From Bacillus sp. OK048 (lineage in GTDB: Bacteria; Bacillota; Bacilli; Bacillales; Cytobacillaceae): a stretch of DNA of 64,000 nt. The stretch spans positions 62,001 to 126,000 of the forward strand of contig NZ_FNHN01000012.1 of NCBI RefSeq assembly GCF_900103525.1. The letters are read 5' to 3'. The notes beneath the pieces were generated by a model. It had not been told where the DNA came from. It was given only the letters and a program-made list of their open reading frames with translations, and made no database searches. Shown one piece after another: positions 51,412-60,226 of the stretch. A program made the translations under genes and the position numbers. How positions within the stretch are numbered: the first letter of the stretch is position 1; every line of letters begins with the position of its first letter.

Positions 51412-51696
51412 TTATCTTCCTTGATACATATGATTCCATTGCTGCCAAGTACCGTGAGGATGCTGCTGATGCCATAGGTGCCAAGGGATGAATGGCAGAT
51501 GTGGTTGTGGATGCTGCTGGTGTTGTTGCTGGTGGTGCCACTGTTGCCAAGTACCATGAGGATGTTGCTGGTGCCACTGTTGCCAAGAGCCTTGAGGAAA
51601 CTGTTGCTGGTGATGATGCTGTTGCTGCTGCCACTGTTGCCAATTACCGTGAGGATGTTGCTGGTGCCATTGCGGCCAGGATTGACCAAAATGCAT
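51412..51696 (-). CDS. His/Gln/Trp-rich repeat protein
   Basis: About 94 residues from ATG at 51696 (GGGGAGG, 8-bp spacing; starts MHFGQSWPQW). It is nearly all His, Gln, Trp, Pro and Gly, built from imperfect copies of WHQQHPHGTWQQW, with a His/Gln-run insert in the middle. No signal peptide or membrane segment. I choose this frame because its ribosome site and start are good; the other two antisense-side frames give long open frames only because the DNA is repetitive. The composition suggests metal binding or a spore-coat-type structural protein; neither is shown. Confidence 0.7.
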   Translation of the reverse strand: MHFGQSWPQWHQQHPHGNWQQWQQQQHHHQQQFPQGSWQQWHQQHPHGTWQQWHHQQQHQQHPQPHLPFIPWHLWHQQHPHGTWQQWNHMYQGR

Positions 51697-51792
51697 GAAA
51701 TTCACCTCCCCTTAAAACGAGTCCTTAATAGTTTATGCACAAAAGGTTTTGATGTTTGTACATATACCAAATTTAGACTCGGCTTAGGTGAG

Positions 51793-51815
51793 AAAAAGCG
51801 ATCCTTCGTTATTGA
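51793..51815 (-). repeat. Second copy of the GCGATCCTTC hairpin
   Basis: AAAAAGCGATCCTTC with GAAGCAT on the far side; matches the terminator at 51306-51336 almost base for base, but its right arm is changed (ATTG for ATCG). Confidence 0.6.
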
Positions 51816-51831
51816 AGCATTGAACAAAATA

Positions 51832-51875
51832 AAGTACCAGGCACCTTACATAATTTTAGCTGGTGCCTGATACTT
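51832..51875 (-). terminator. Terminator of helD (GGTGCC hairpin family)
   Basis: AAGTACCAGGCACC / GGTGCCTGATACTT stem, 12 bp beyond the helD stop; followed on the minus strand by TTATTTTG. Confidence 0.7.
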
Positions 51876-51886
51876 CTTCACGCTTT

Positions 51887-54199
51887 TCAACACTCATTAT
51901 CAAAATGTATCGATGCAGCTTTATTTAATAATAAATCAGATTGCGTACTCGCATATAAATACAACCGATGCATCGGTCTTGTCATCGCTACGTATAACAA
52001 TTTGATATCTAACTCTCCATCAGAGTAGGATTCTTCCAACGTTACAATCAATACAGCATCAAATTCCAATCCTTTTGAAAGATAAGAAGGTAAGATCACA
52101 ACGCTGCCTTTTTTCATATCTTCTTTTTCTTCTAATAGCTGGATTGGAAGATTGCTATTTTCTAGCATTTTTTGTATCCGTATGCATTCGTTGTCGGTCC
52201 TTCCAATAATCGCAATCGAGTTAAGTTCTTCGTCCTTGAGTACATGGATATCGTTTTCAAGTGTTTCCCTTAGCTTTTGCAAATCGCCAGGATCAATTTT
52301 AGTAAAGCGTGGTTTGTCCCCATGACGAATGACTGGTTCTACAGTTGGCAAGTCTTTACCCATAATCGAAAGAATGTCATTGGCTAGTTGCATTATCTCG
52401 ACAGTAGTCCGATAGCTCTTCTGCAAAGCATGATAATTGGCATTTGGGAAAACGTCCGTTACTAATGGTTCCCAACTGTTTAACCCGCGATAGGAATGAA
52501 TCCCTTGGGCTAAATCTCCCACAATCGTAAATAGGTCGGTCTCAAACCCTTCTTTCATTGCAGCAAATTGAAAATAGCTATAGTCCTGAGCCTCATCAAT
52601 GAAAATACTTTTCATTTTAAAAGGTTCTTCGATGCCTTCTAGTTTCGCCTTCATGTAAAATAACGGGGCTAAATCCTCTAGTTCCAGTGCCTTTTTTTCA
52701 AAGACTTTTTGACAGTACCGACTCAACTTCTTACATTCTATTTCTGAAAGAATAGGTGAATACTTTTGAATGAGTTCAGGAGAAGTCATCAGGTCCTTGT
52801 AAAGAGTAAAGATATCTTTTTTTACAAAAGGATCCATATAATTTTTTATCGCAACCTTTGATTCTTGCTCTACTGTCCGTAATCGTTTCTCTTTTAAATC
52901 CATGATGGTTACTACTTTTTCTCTTCTCTTATCTGTATCCATTCTTGTGCTATAAAGGGCCTTTTCTAATGCGTCATCATATTTACTATTAATTTTTGTT
53001 AAGATTATTGATTTTTTTAGCCTTAAATCATTGGCCAATAAATTTTTAATTTTATCCAGTCGCTTATAAATCGGTAAGTATTGAAATTCTTTTAAAAATA
53101 ATCTTTTGATTTTTGCGCCTTTCATGAGAAGGGATTTTTCAACGATAAAATCCTCTGAAGGAGCAAAGTTTATTTCGATTTCCCTCAAATACCGATCTAT
53201 GACTGCTTTAAATTCGAGAGAACCTTTATAACCAGAAATCCACTGTATCCATTTGGTTTTTTCATCCCCTTTTAAAAGGGCGATTAATTTTGAATTCGGA
53301 GATAATAACTTTATTTTTTTGCCCAAACAGTTTCTCATGAAATCACTATAGGTGGTTTGCTTAATTTTCTTTACTCCCAAGTCAGGAAGGACTGCTGAAA
53401 TATAATCAATAAACAATCGATTTGGTGCAAGGATCATTAATTTTTCTGGAGGAAATCGATATCCAGAAGAGTAGAGAAAGTAGGAAATTCTATGGAGAGC
53501 GATGGTTGTTTTTCCACTTCCAGCAGCTCCTTGAACAATGATGGGGTGTTTGAGTGATGCGCGAATGACTTCATTTTGCTCATTTTGAATGGTGGCGACA
53601 ATTTCGGTTAAGCGATTGTCTGCTTTTCCAGATAAGGTTTTTTGCAATAGTTCATCATGTGTGGTTAAATCGATATCTCGAATCTCTTTTAAAAAGCCTT
53701 CTTCAATTTCATACTGTCTTTTTAACGATAAATATCCACTTTGTAATTCACCATAGGCATCATAGGTAACATCCCCTAGCCGACCATCATAGTAAACACT
53801 TGCAATCGGAGACCGCCAATCGACAATAATGGGAATTTGATTGACTCGGTCAAATAAGGAAGCTTTTCCAATATACAATATTTCTTCTTCGGTATCACCT
53901 GAGTTTTTAAAATTAATTCTTGAAAAGTACGGTTTACCAATAACACTTGCTAACCTTTCCAACTCACTCGCCGCAAGTTCTAAATATTGAGCATTTGTAA
54001 GAAGGGTCATATAGCTTAAACTACTATCTGAGGTATCAAGATTAGCAAAGGCTTCCTTCAGATTCTCAACATATTGTTCTTTATTCCCCTTCGACATTTC
54101 CAAAACATTTTTTATGTATTCCTTTGTAAACTCCAAACGCTCAATTTCTGTTTGATAATCCTTATGTTCACGAACTGATTTTTGTTTTTTTGTGCTCAT
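51887..54199 (-). CDS. helD: RNA polymerase recycling motor HelD
   Basis: 770 residues, the usual Bacillus length. The N-terminal charged coiled coil (about 10-90), which inserts into the RNA polymerase secondary channel, precedes the SF1 helicase core: Walker A GAAGSGKTT (224-232), SIFIDEAQDY motif II, GDLAQGIHSYRG, SYRTT, and a C-terminal SKGLEFDAVLI and YVAMTRP pair. It removes stalled RNA polymerase from nucleic acid using ATP. Start ATG at 54199. Monocistronic. HelD homologs also confer rifampicin tolerance in some actinobacteria; this is the Bacillus class I type. Confidence 0.93.
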   Translation of the reverse strand: MSTKKQKSVREHKDYQTEIERLEFTKEYIKNVLEMSKGNKEQYVENLKEAFANLDTSDSSLSYMTLLTNAQYLELAASELERLASVIGKPYFSRINFKNSGDTEEEILYIGKASLFDRVNQIPIIVDWRSPIASVYYDGRLGDVTYDAYGELQSGYLSLKRQYEIEEGFLKEIRDIDLTTHDELLQKTLSGKADNRLTEIVATIQNEQNEVIRASLKHPIIVQGAAGSGKTTIALHRISYFLYSSGYRFPPEKLMILAPNRLFIDYISAVLPDLGVKKIKQTTYSDFMRNCLGKKIKLLSPNSKLIALLKGDEKTKWIQWISGYKGSLEFKAVIDRYLREIEINFAPSEDFIVEKSLLMKGAKIKRLFLKEFQYLPIYKRLDKIKNLLANDLRLKKSIILTKINSKYDDALEKALYSTRMDTDKRREKVVTIMDLKEKRLRTVEQESKVAIKNYMDPFVKKDIFTLYKDLMTSPELIQKYSPILSEIECKKLSRYCQKVFEKKALELEDLAPLFYMKAKLEGIEEPFKMKSIFIDEAQDYSYFQFAAMKEGFETDLFTIVGDLAQGIHSYRGLNSWEPLVTDVFPNANYHALQKSYRTTVEIMQLANDILSIMGKDLPTVEPVIRHGDKPRFTKIDPGDLQKLRETLENDIHVLKDEELNSIAIIGRTDNECIRIQKMLENSNLPIQLLEEKEDMKKGSVVILPSYLSKGLEFDAVLIVTLEESYSDGELDIKLLYVAMTRPMHRLYLYASTQSDLLLNKAASIHFDNEC

Positions 54200-54342
54200 T
54201 CTCTTTATTCGTCACCTCGCAATATGGTTTTCTAGTAAGAAATTCCGAAACGAAAAGAAACATCTACAATAGGTTTGCAGATGTTATCATTCATATGGAG
54301 TTATATTTTACCATTTAGGAAGTGTGAATACAATATATTTGT

Positions 54343-54522
54343 TTACCCTTGGAAATAGAAAAGTGCAATTAGGAAAATTATTAAGCCAATTAATAGAATC
54401 GGTCCCAAACTCGTAGTTAATACAAAGTAAATTCTAATATTGAGAAGTAAATTAATAATAAGGACGACAAGTATGCAAATAAGTAAAAAAATCGTTAATT
54501 GGACATTTCTATTTCGATTCAA
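54343..54522 (-). CDS. Small two-helix membrane protein
   Basis: 59 residues from TTG at 54522 (AAGGGAG, 7-bp spacing): starts MNRNRNVQLTIFLLICILVV with a basic N-terminus, followed by two hydrophobic helices (about 7-25 and 38-56) and a short loop NIRIYFVLTTSLG. Stop at 54343. Codon use matches the neighbours. No family recognised. Likely a real small membrane protein of the inner membrane. Confidence 0.65.
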   Translation of the reverse strand: MNRNRNVQLTIFLLICILVVLIINLLLNIRIYFVLTTSLGPILLIGLIIFLIALFYFQG

Positions 54523-54691
54523 AGAATTTGCTCCCTTCTAGAAGCTATACAGGGACACTTCTTGTACCAAATACTTTCTTTTTTTATATAAATATTTTAC
54601 ATTAGCTTGAAATATTCCAATCTACCCTTACCTGTACTGATTTCCTTAAAGATATGATAACGTAGAGTCTTAGACTTTCGGGAAGTACTAC

Positions 54692-54726
54692 AAAAAAATA
54701 GCGTCAATCCAATTTGGACCAACGCT
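54692..54726 (-). terminator. Terminator of the YiaA/B-type gene
   Basis: AGCGT...ACGCT stem with TCCAA / TTGGA inside, followed by T7 on the minus strand; it directly abuts the stop codon. Confidence 0.75.
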
Positions 54727-54731
54727 GTTCC

Positions 54732-55202
54732 TTACTCTCTTTCTCTTGCCCTTTGTGTATCTCTGATATTCTTTTGAACCGTTATGGCTGCAAATAAACT
54801 AAGAACAAATGACATTCCATAAAATCCCTTTTCGCTTAAAACAATACTTCCTGCATTGTATAAACCGATGCCCATTAATGAAATAGAAATAATAAGTGCC
54901 AACCAACTAATTCCGTAATAAATATTCGTTACTGGTATTCCCTCATCTTTATCTCTAACTGCTTTTTGTAATGATACCGAGGCATAAAGTCCGAATACTA
55001 AAACTGCAAAATAATATCCTTTTTCGTTCAGCTGCATGTCTGCATTAAATAAGCCGATGAGATAGGCTGCAACACCAACCAATAGTGCTGCCCAAGAAGC
55101 CCCTATGAAAGCTGGAGTCGGTTCTCCCTCTTTCCTTTCTACTTTTAATTTTGGACCCTTTGGTTTTCCACTATCTAATAAAACCTCATTTTCATTAGAC
55201 AT
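54732..55202 (-). CDS. YiaA/YiaB two-helix-domain membrane protein
   Basis: About 156 residues from ATG at 55202 (GGAGGGG, 9-bp spacing). A charged cytoplasmic N-terminus of about 40 residues precedes two copies of a two-helix unit: GASWAALLVGVAAYLIGLFN ... KGYYFAVLVFGLYASVSLQK, and GISWLALIISISLMGIGLYN ... KGFYGMSFVLSLFAAITVQKNIRD. This is the YiaAB domain. No biochemical function is established for the family. Confidence 0.87.
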   Translation of the reverse strand: MSNENEVLLDSGKPKGPKLKVERKEGEPTPAFIGASWAALLVGVAAYLIGLFNADMQLNEKGYYFAVLVFGLYASVSLQKAVRDKDEGIPVTNIYYGISWLALIISISLMGIGLYNAGSIVLSEKGFYGMSFVLSLFAAITVQKNIRDTQRARERE

Positions 55203-55325
55203 TGAATATTTCCCCTCCATTTTAAATCTAAAAAAAATTTAGCACTACAATTACACTGAAGTGATCGCACCTAAATTTATTATATAGAAATTTCTGATAA
55301 ATAAAAGATAAATTTCCCAGTTCGA

Positions 55326-55357
55326 AAAAAAGCGTCTCCGCAATTTGAAGAAACGCT
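55326..55357 (-). terminator. Terminator of the 60-residue ORF
   Basis: AGCGT...ACGCT stem with T7 on the minus strand, 30 bp beyond the stop codon. Confidence 0.6.
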
Positions 55358-55386
55358 ACATGTTTGATAAGAGCTCTTTGTATGAA

Positions 55387-55569
55387 TTAGTATATTTGTC
55401 TAAAATGATCCTTCAATTCTTTTTCTGTAAGAATGATTTTGCCGTCTAAATTCTTTGTTTGCAAAACGAACTCTTTAACACCAATAAACTCAGATTCAGA
55501 TATTACAAAGAAGGTAGTTCCCTTTTTATATTGATCTCTGAAATTTGAAATTAATTTGTAACGTTTCAT
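55387..55569 (-). CDS. Small hypothetical protein
   Basis: 60 residues, charged, starting MKRYKLISNFRDQYKKGTTF; it contains TTFFVISESEFIGVKEFVL and ends KELKDHFRQIY. No signal peptide, membrane segment or known motif. The ATG is preceded by GAGG. It has its own terminator, which supports a real gene. Looks like a single small alpha/beta fold. Confidence 0.6.
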   Translation of the reverse strand: MKRYKLISNFRDQYKKGTTFFVISESEFIGVKEFVLQTKNLDGKIILTEKELKDHFRQIY

Positions 55570-55804
55570 TTAAATACCTCAATTTCTGTGATTCATTGCT
55601 ATTTTATAGCTCAATTATGAATCATACAAGAAATTGATCAATCATAGGATCCCATGTTAACTTTTTGAAAAAAGATATTATATACAACAAGAGTCTTAAA
55701 TTATTAATTTCCTTAAAAAGAGAAGCCGCCAAAGCAACTTCTTAAATGTAATGATTATAAATTTCTCTTTACAATGGGTGGGAGAATAATCCTAACCGAT
55801 TATT

Positions 55805-57394
55805 TTATACATCAAGTCTGATTAATTTATCCTTTGCTTGTACGTTTCCTTCTTTGATTAAAACAACGTCTAAATATTGATCGCTATTGGTGATGACAAC
55901 AGGAGTTTTTAGATCATAGCCAGCAGCTTTAATGTTTTCAATGTCAAATTGAATCAGCAGGTCACCGCGCTTAACTTTGTCCCATTGTTTTACCACAGAG
56001 GTAAAATGTTGACCTTTCAGATTAATGGTATCCACACCAACAAAAATTAATATTTCAGCACCATCTTCTGAGGTAATACCAATTGCATGCTCAGTTGGAA
56101 ATAAAGTGGTAACCAAACCATCAACTGGTGAAATCACTTCCCCTTTTATTGGTTCAATGGCAATTCCCTTTCCAACTGTTTCCGTAGAAAATAGTGGATC
56201 TGTAATTTTACTTAACGGAACAATTTCTCCACTCAATGGGCTAGAAATGGTTTCTCTTTTTACATTTCTTACTGTTTTAACAGGAGCTAAATCATTCTTC
56301 CCTTCATATCCCAATAAAATGGTAAGAACCATTGCTATAATAAGTGAAGTTAATGTACCAAGTAAAAATAGTCCAATCGGTGTAAATACAGGGATAGACA
56401 AGAAACTCGGGAGAGCAAAACCAGTTCCTTTTACTCCTAGTGCTCCATTAATTGCACCACCAATCGCACCAGCAATCGCTACAATAATCATCGTTCTTTT
56501 GAAGCGCACGAGGATACCGTAGGTGATAATTTCAGTTGTACCGGCTAAGGCACTCGGAACAAGTCCAGATGCAGCAAGTGTTTTCAAGTCTTTATCTCTC
56601 GTTTTAAAAAAGACCCCTAATCCCATTCCCATTTGGGCAAAAGGAGCTGCAGCTACCATTGCACTTAGCGGATCTAATCCTGTGGCAGCTAGATTGGCTA
56701 GGAAAATAGGGATAACTGCCCAGTGAAGTCCCAGTATTGTCAGGAATGACCAGGCGGAACCCATGACTGCCCCTGTCAGAATTCCACTTTTCGCACTTAA
56801 AAATTGGATCACCACGGATAAGCCTTCGCCAACATATGTACCAAAGGGGCCAAAGATTAATATGGTCAGTGGAACAATCACCACTAACGAAATAAGGGGA
56901 TTAATAAACATTTGTAAGTCTTTATAGATTACTTTTTTCAAAGACCTATCTAGTATTGAATAAATAGCAACAGCTATTAAGATTGGAAAAACAGTCGAAG
57001 AATAATTCGCTAAAATAATCGGAACCCCTAAGAACGTTACATCTTGTGCCTTTGAGGTTACTAAATCTACATAATGCGGTTCCAAAAGTGCCGCACCAAT
57101 GCTTCCTCCGACAAATCCATTAGCACCTAGTTTATTCGCCAAAGTAATCCCCAGAAAAACGGGAAAGAAATAAAAAATAGCATGTCCCGCTGCAGAAAGA
57201 ATGGCATAGGTGCCGCTTTCATTCGAAAGCCATCCAAAGGTTGTTAATATTGTAAGCAAGGCTGAAATTAATCCAGAGCCAGCCAGTACCCCCAAAATAG
57301 GTGCAAAACTCCCACTGATAGCTCCTAAAAGTTTATTCATAAAGGTTTCTTTTTTTTCGGTTATAGCCTCACTTGAAGTAGTAACTACTGTCAT
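55805..57394 (-). CDS. PTS beta-glucoside-type permease lacking phosphorylation sites
   Basis: About 529 residues from ATG at 57394 (AAGGAG, 6-7 bp spacing); the longer open frame upstream has no ribosome site and no EIIB similarity. EIIC (about 15-370) has the BglF-type helices and AGTTEIITYGI, where the usual TEP is TEI. The linked EIIA-like domain (about 385-529) has PVDGLVTTLFPTEHAIGITSEDG, but the active-site motif VHFGIDT reads FVGVDT: the phosphoacceptor His is replaced by Phe (TTT). No EIIB domain with a Cys is attached. It could be a facilitator, a sensor, or use partner EIIA and EIIB proteins. No antiterminator or glycosidase is adjacent. Confidence 0.83.
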   Translation of the reverse strand: MTVVTTSSEAITEKKETFMNKLLGAISGSFAPILGVLAGSGLISALLTILTTFGWLSNESGTYAILSAAGHAIFYFFPVFLGITLANKLGANGFVGGSIGAALLEPHYVDLVTSKAQDVTFLGVPIILANYSSTVFPILIAVAIYSILDRSLKKVIYKDLQMFINPLISLVVIVPLTILIFGPFGTYVGEGLSVVIQFLSAKSGILTGAVMGSAWSFLTILGLHWAVIPIFLANLAATGLDPLSAMVAAAPFAQMGMGLGVFFKTRDKDLKTLAASGLVPSALAGTTEIITYGILVRFKRTMIIVAIAGAIGGAINGALGVKGTGFALPSFLSIPVFTPIGLFLLGTLTSLIIAMVLTILLGYEGKNDLAPVKTVRNVKRETISSPLSGEIVPLSKITDPLFSTETVGKGIAIEPIKGEVISPVDGLVTTLFPTEHAIGITSEDGAEILIFVGVDTINLKGQHFTSVVKQWDKVKRGDLLIQFDIENIKAAGYDLKTPVVITNSDQYLDVVLIKEGNVQAKDKLIRLDV

Positions 57395-57528
57395 TTTTTT
57401 CTCCTTGTTTGAAGATTTTAGTGGAAGATAATTACGTATATTAGCTTTGTAAAGGAACTTATTTACAACAGTTCTAGTATATGTTGTCTTTTTCTTCATA
57501 AAATCATTCAACCACTATCAAGACGATA

Positions 57529-57570
57529 AAGTGCCAGGCACCATCCAAATTCGGACGGCACCTGGCACTT
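57529..57570 (-). terminator. Terminator of the saccharide locus (GGTGCC hairpin family)
   Basis: AAGTGCCAGG / CCTGGCACTT with inner CC / GG pairing; it lies directly after the cupin stop codon and before the PTS gene promoter region. Confidence 0.7.
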
Positions 57571-57572
57571 CT

Positions 57573-57890
57573 TCACTGCTTTAGCAAATCATTTCTTAAC
57601 GGGGTGAACGTGTCAATAATGGCACCGGCTTCTAATGCCCTCGCCCCATGCTTTGCCCCACCCGGAATAAAGATCGTTTCTCCAGGTCCGATAATGGTGG
57701 TATCACCTTCGATGGTAAATTCAAATTTTCCTCTTAAACAGTAGGTAAACTGCTCGTGGGGATGGCTATGTTCATAACCCACGGCCCCTTCTTCAAAATG
57801 AACCTCCATCATCATGATCGAATCCCCTGGAGGAAAAATCTTTCTTTTTACACCTGGTTCTGCCGCTTCCCATGTGAGTTGATTACTCAT
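57573..57890 (-). CDS. Cupin protein, KdgF-like
   Basis: 105-residue single-domain cupin: GAVGYEHSHPHEQFTYCLRGKFEF holds the metal ligands (His, His, Glu/Gln) and PGETIFIPGGAKHGARA the last His. The size and motif order match KdgF-type proteins, which linearise unsaturated uronic acids made by polysaccharide lyases. It follows a heparinase II/III-like lyase gene (17 bp gap), which gives the idea support. Generic cupin binding remains possible. Start ATG after GGGAGG. Confidence 0.82.
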   Translation of the reverse strand: MSNQLTWEAAEPGVKRKIFPPGDSIMMMEVHFEEGAVGYEHSHPHEQFTYCLRGKFEFTIEGDTTIIGPGETIFIPGGAKHGARALEAGAIIDTFTPLRNDLLKQ

Positions 57891-57907
57891 CTCTATACCT
57901 CCCGATC

Positions 57908-60187
57908 TTAATATGCTTTTGCTACTTCTACTCGGAATGTTTTTCCATTCTCCGTTAAGTATAAATGTACTCCATGATCCTGGTCATCCATAAAATACGA
58001 AACGTATTTCTTTTCTCCTTTACGGTTAGGAGTCAACAGTGTCACAATTCGATGACCTTTTGCTTTTTTCGTTGTGGCCTGAAGATGCCATTCTCTTGGT
58101 AATCCTTCCACTTCAGAAGGATCGACATCCTTGTACTCATTATTTTGGTCCAAATTCAAATCTCCTGAAGAACTGTAAATAAATCTTCCTTCGAGATCTG
58201 CCTTGTCCCCTGCAATCTTAAACACTTGGTCATTGATATCCATTTCATGTAAGGAATGCAGAAGCCAATTAACTCTTCCTGGCTGGTCCAAGTCGACGGA
58301 ATCGACAATAACAAAATACGATTGATTAACAAAATAGATTTCTCTTACAAATTTATTTAAATAAGGAACAGTATGTTTGTAAGCGTTTGTGGCATCCTCT
58401 CGTACATAACTATATTCATCTTTTGATATCACTTCTAGTACAGCACCATTTGCCTGCTTATTAAGGATTTTATTTCCATCCGCATATTGACCAACACCAT
58501 CGATTAAGAGGGAATTGTGAGAGATAGTCTGCCTTCTCCACTTTTTATGCATGGTACTATTAAAGCCTACATAATGGCCAGACCTGACCACCAGCGGCTC
58601 ACCAAAAGCATGAAGGAGAAAACTATTCTGATCTCCATGACTATGACTCAATGACCCGTATGAACTGCTCTTTGTCAACAGCATAATGTGTTCCTCGGGT
58701 TGGTTCATCTTATCGTGAAAAGCCACCCAGCCGATATCCTTAAACCACTTGACCGGCTCAGCTTCTGCAGGGGGAATGGCTTCTACTTCAGGAAAATCAT
58801 GAAGGTAAAGCATGTCATCGAACGGGAAATCCCACCAGCCATAATTGAAAAACTTTTGATCAGCTTCTGTATCCCATGCTTTTACCTGCTCGTAATACCA
58901 TTGATACCAGCCATTACCGGTGACTCCTGCAAACTGGCGGATATTAAATGCGGTCTTCAATCCAGGGCGTTCGCCAAGATTGGATTGATCTCCAAAACTT
59001 GCGCGGCGTGTATCCTGACTATAACAATATAGAGGGAAGTCACCTGTACTTTGGAAAAACGGCCGATGATAGAAATCTAGATTCAGATAATTTTTCACCA
59101 GATTTAACGCATCTATCAAGTACGCCATCCCAGTTGTCCAATACATTCCACCTTCAGCCCAGCCGCCGTCTTTACCTCCCCATGGTGTGTAAAGACCTGC
59201 GTAATATTCAAGCGTGTAATCGAGCCATTCCTGTGCCTCCGGAGTATCATCCAGTAAGGCAATCGAGCAAGGAATGAGAACAGAAGACAATGAACGTACA
59301 GCATGACTGTCATATGGAACCTGATGAATCTTGGACCGTTTCATAACATGATCAGCCACTTGTTCAGTTCTTCTTCGTAAACTGTGACGAACGAGACCTT
59401 TTTCTTCGGAAGATAAGTGATGGAATAGCCAATCATACCCCCAAGCCAGTGCAGTCACAATCCGGAAGGCAGACTCATCATTGTAATCTCTTGAAGTTGT
59501 TCCCTCTGTGTCCCAATTGGCCACATGTAAAAGCCATTCTTTTGCCCGCTTTAGAATCTTTTCATCATCAAGTAAGACACCTGCAACAGTCAAATGACGG
59601 ATGGCATAAAGTGTTTCCTGGCAATCCATGTACATTTGTCTCCATAGCTTGATTACCCGCTTATTTTCTGGATAAGGGCTTGGTTCAGGCATTAATTCTC
59701 GTTTCAGCCAGGGTGTAACTGACTTTTCGTAAAAGGTACTCCAATTACAGTGCTGTGGATTTTCTTTTATTTTCACTTTAAATTGCTCAACCTGGTCAGG
59801 TGATAACCACAACCGCGGGTGTGCAAGATTCACTTCTTTGTACCGCTCCTCTCTGCTAGGAAGAGGAGTATTAGGTAGATTTTCAGGAACATCAAATTTC
59901 CGTGCTTCACTCCAATCTGTGGAGCCTACTAAGGAATATCGCCAATAGTAAGTGCCTGGTTTTAGCGGGCTGTTTGGTGTATAAAAGTTAAACGGAATGT
60001 GTTCAATCGTTTTCGTCAGCTCTGGTGTAAACTCTTTATTTTGTGAAATTTGCATACTATATAGATCATTTTCTAATTGAACCGGCATCCATGTAAACCG
60101 AGGCGGGTTCTCAATTAGGATCGTTTGTTCATCTGGAGAATATTTTACATCTAAGATTCCGCTTTCCGGTTGATAGATTGATTGCAT
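57908..60187 (-). CDS. Heparinase II/III-like polysaccharide lyase (DUF4962 type)
   Basis: 759 residues with no signal peptide, so cytoplasmic oligosaccharide processing is likely. The N-terminal beta-sandwich (about 1-100, FTWMPVQLENDLYSMQISQN) and the (alpha/alpha) toroid (about 110-430, with RLWLSPDQVEQF, DYNDESAFRIVTALAWGYDW, SHAVRSL) are followed by a heparinase II/III C-terminal beta-domain. Catalytic-type residues lie in SLSHSHGDQNSFLLHA and QTISHNSLLID. With the KdgF-like cupin and SDR, it probably breaks uronate-containing oligosaccharides by beta-elimination. Which glycan cannot be told from sequence alone. Confidence 0.85.
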   Translation of the reverse strand: MQSIYQPESGILDVKYSPDEQTILIENPPRFTWMPVQLENDLYSMQISQNKEFTPELTKTIEHIPFNFYTPNSPLKPGTYYWRYSLVGSTDWSEARKFDVPENLPNTPLPSREERYKEVNLAHPRLWLSPDQVEQFKVKIKENPQHCNWSTFYEKSVTPWLKRELMPEPSPYPENKRVIKLWRQMYMDCQETLYAIRHLTVAGVLLDDEKILKRAKEWLLHVANWDTEGTTSRDYNDESAFRIVTALAWGYDWLFHHLSSEEKGLVRHSLRRRTEQVADHVMKRSKIHQVPYDSHAVRSLSSVLIPCSIALLDDTPEAQEWLDYTLEYYAGLYTPWGGKDGGWAEGGMYWTTGMAYLIDALNLVKNYLNLDFYHRPFFQSTGDFPLYCYSQDTRRASFGDQSNLGERPGLKTAFNIRQFAGVTGNGWYQWYYEQVKAWDTEADQKFFNYGWWDFPFDDMLYLHDFPEVEAIPPAEAEPVKWFKDIGWVAFHDKMNQPEEHIMLLTKSSSYGSLSHSHGDQNSFLLHAFGEPLVVRSGHYVGFNSTMHKKWRRQTISHNSLLIDGVGQYADGNKILNKQANGAVLEVISKDEYSYVREDATNAYKHTVPYLNKFVREIYFVNQSYFVIVDSVDLDQPGRVNWLLHSLHEMDINDQVFKIAGDKADLEGRFIYSSSGDLNLDQNNEYKDVDPSEVEGLPREWHLQATTKKAKGHRIVTLLTPNRKGEKKYVSYFMDDQDHGVHLYLTENGKTFRVEVAKAY

Positions 60188-60226
60188 CTATATTCCTCCC
60201 ACTCTATTTTAGGCATTTTATTTCAA

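Noticed and set aside
51396..51698. Alternative long open frames on both strands over the His/Gln/Trp gene
   Set aside because: They arise because repetitive CAN-rich DNA is open in several frames; only the frame starting at 51696 has a ribosome site at proper spacing and a consistent amino-acid repeat.
57395..57511. N-terminal extension of the PTS protein as an EIIB domain
   Set aside because: The 39 extra residues (basic, no Cys motif) lack a ribosome site and do not resemble EIIB; the ATG at 57394 is well placed.
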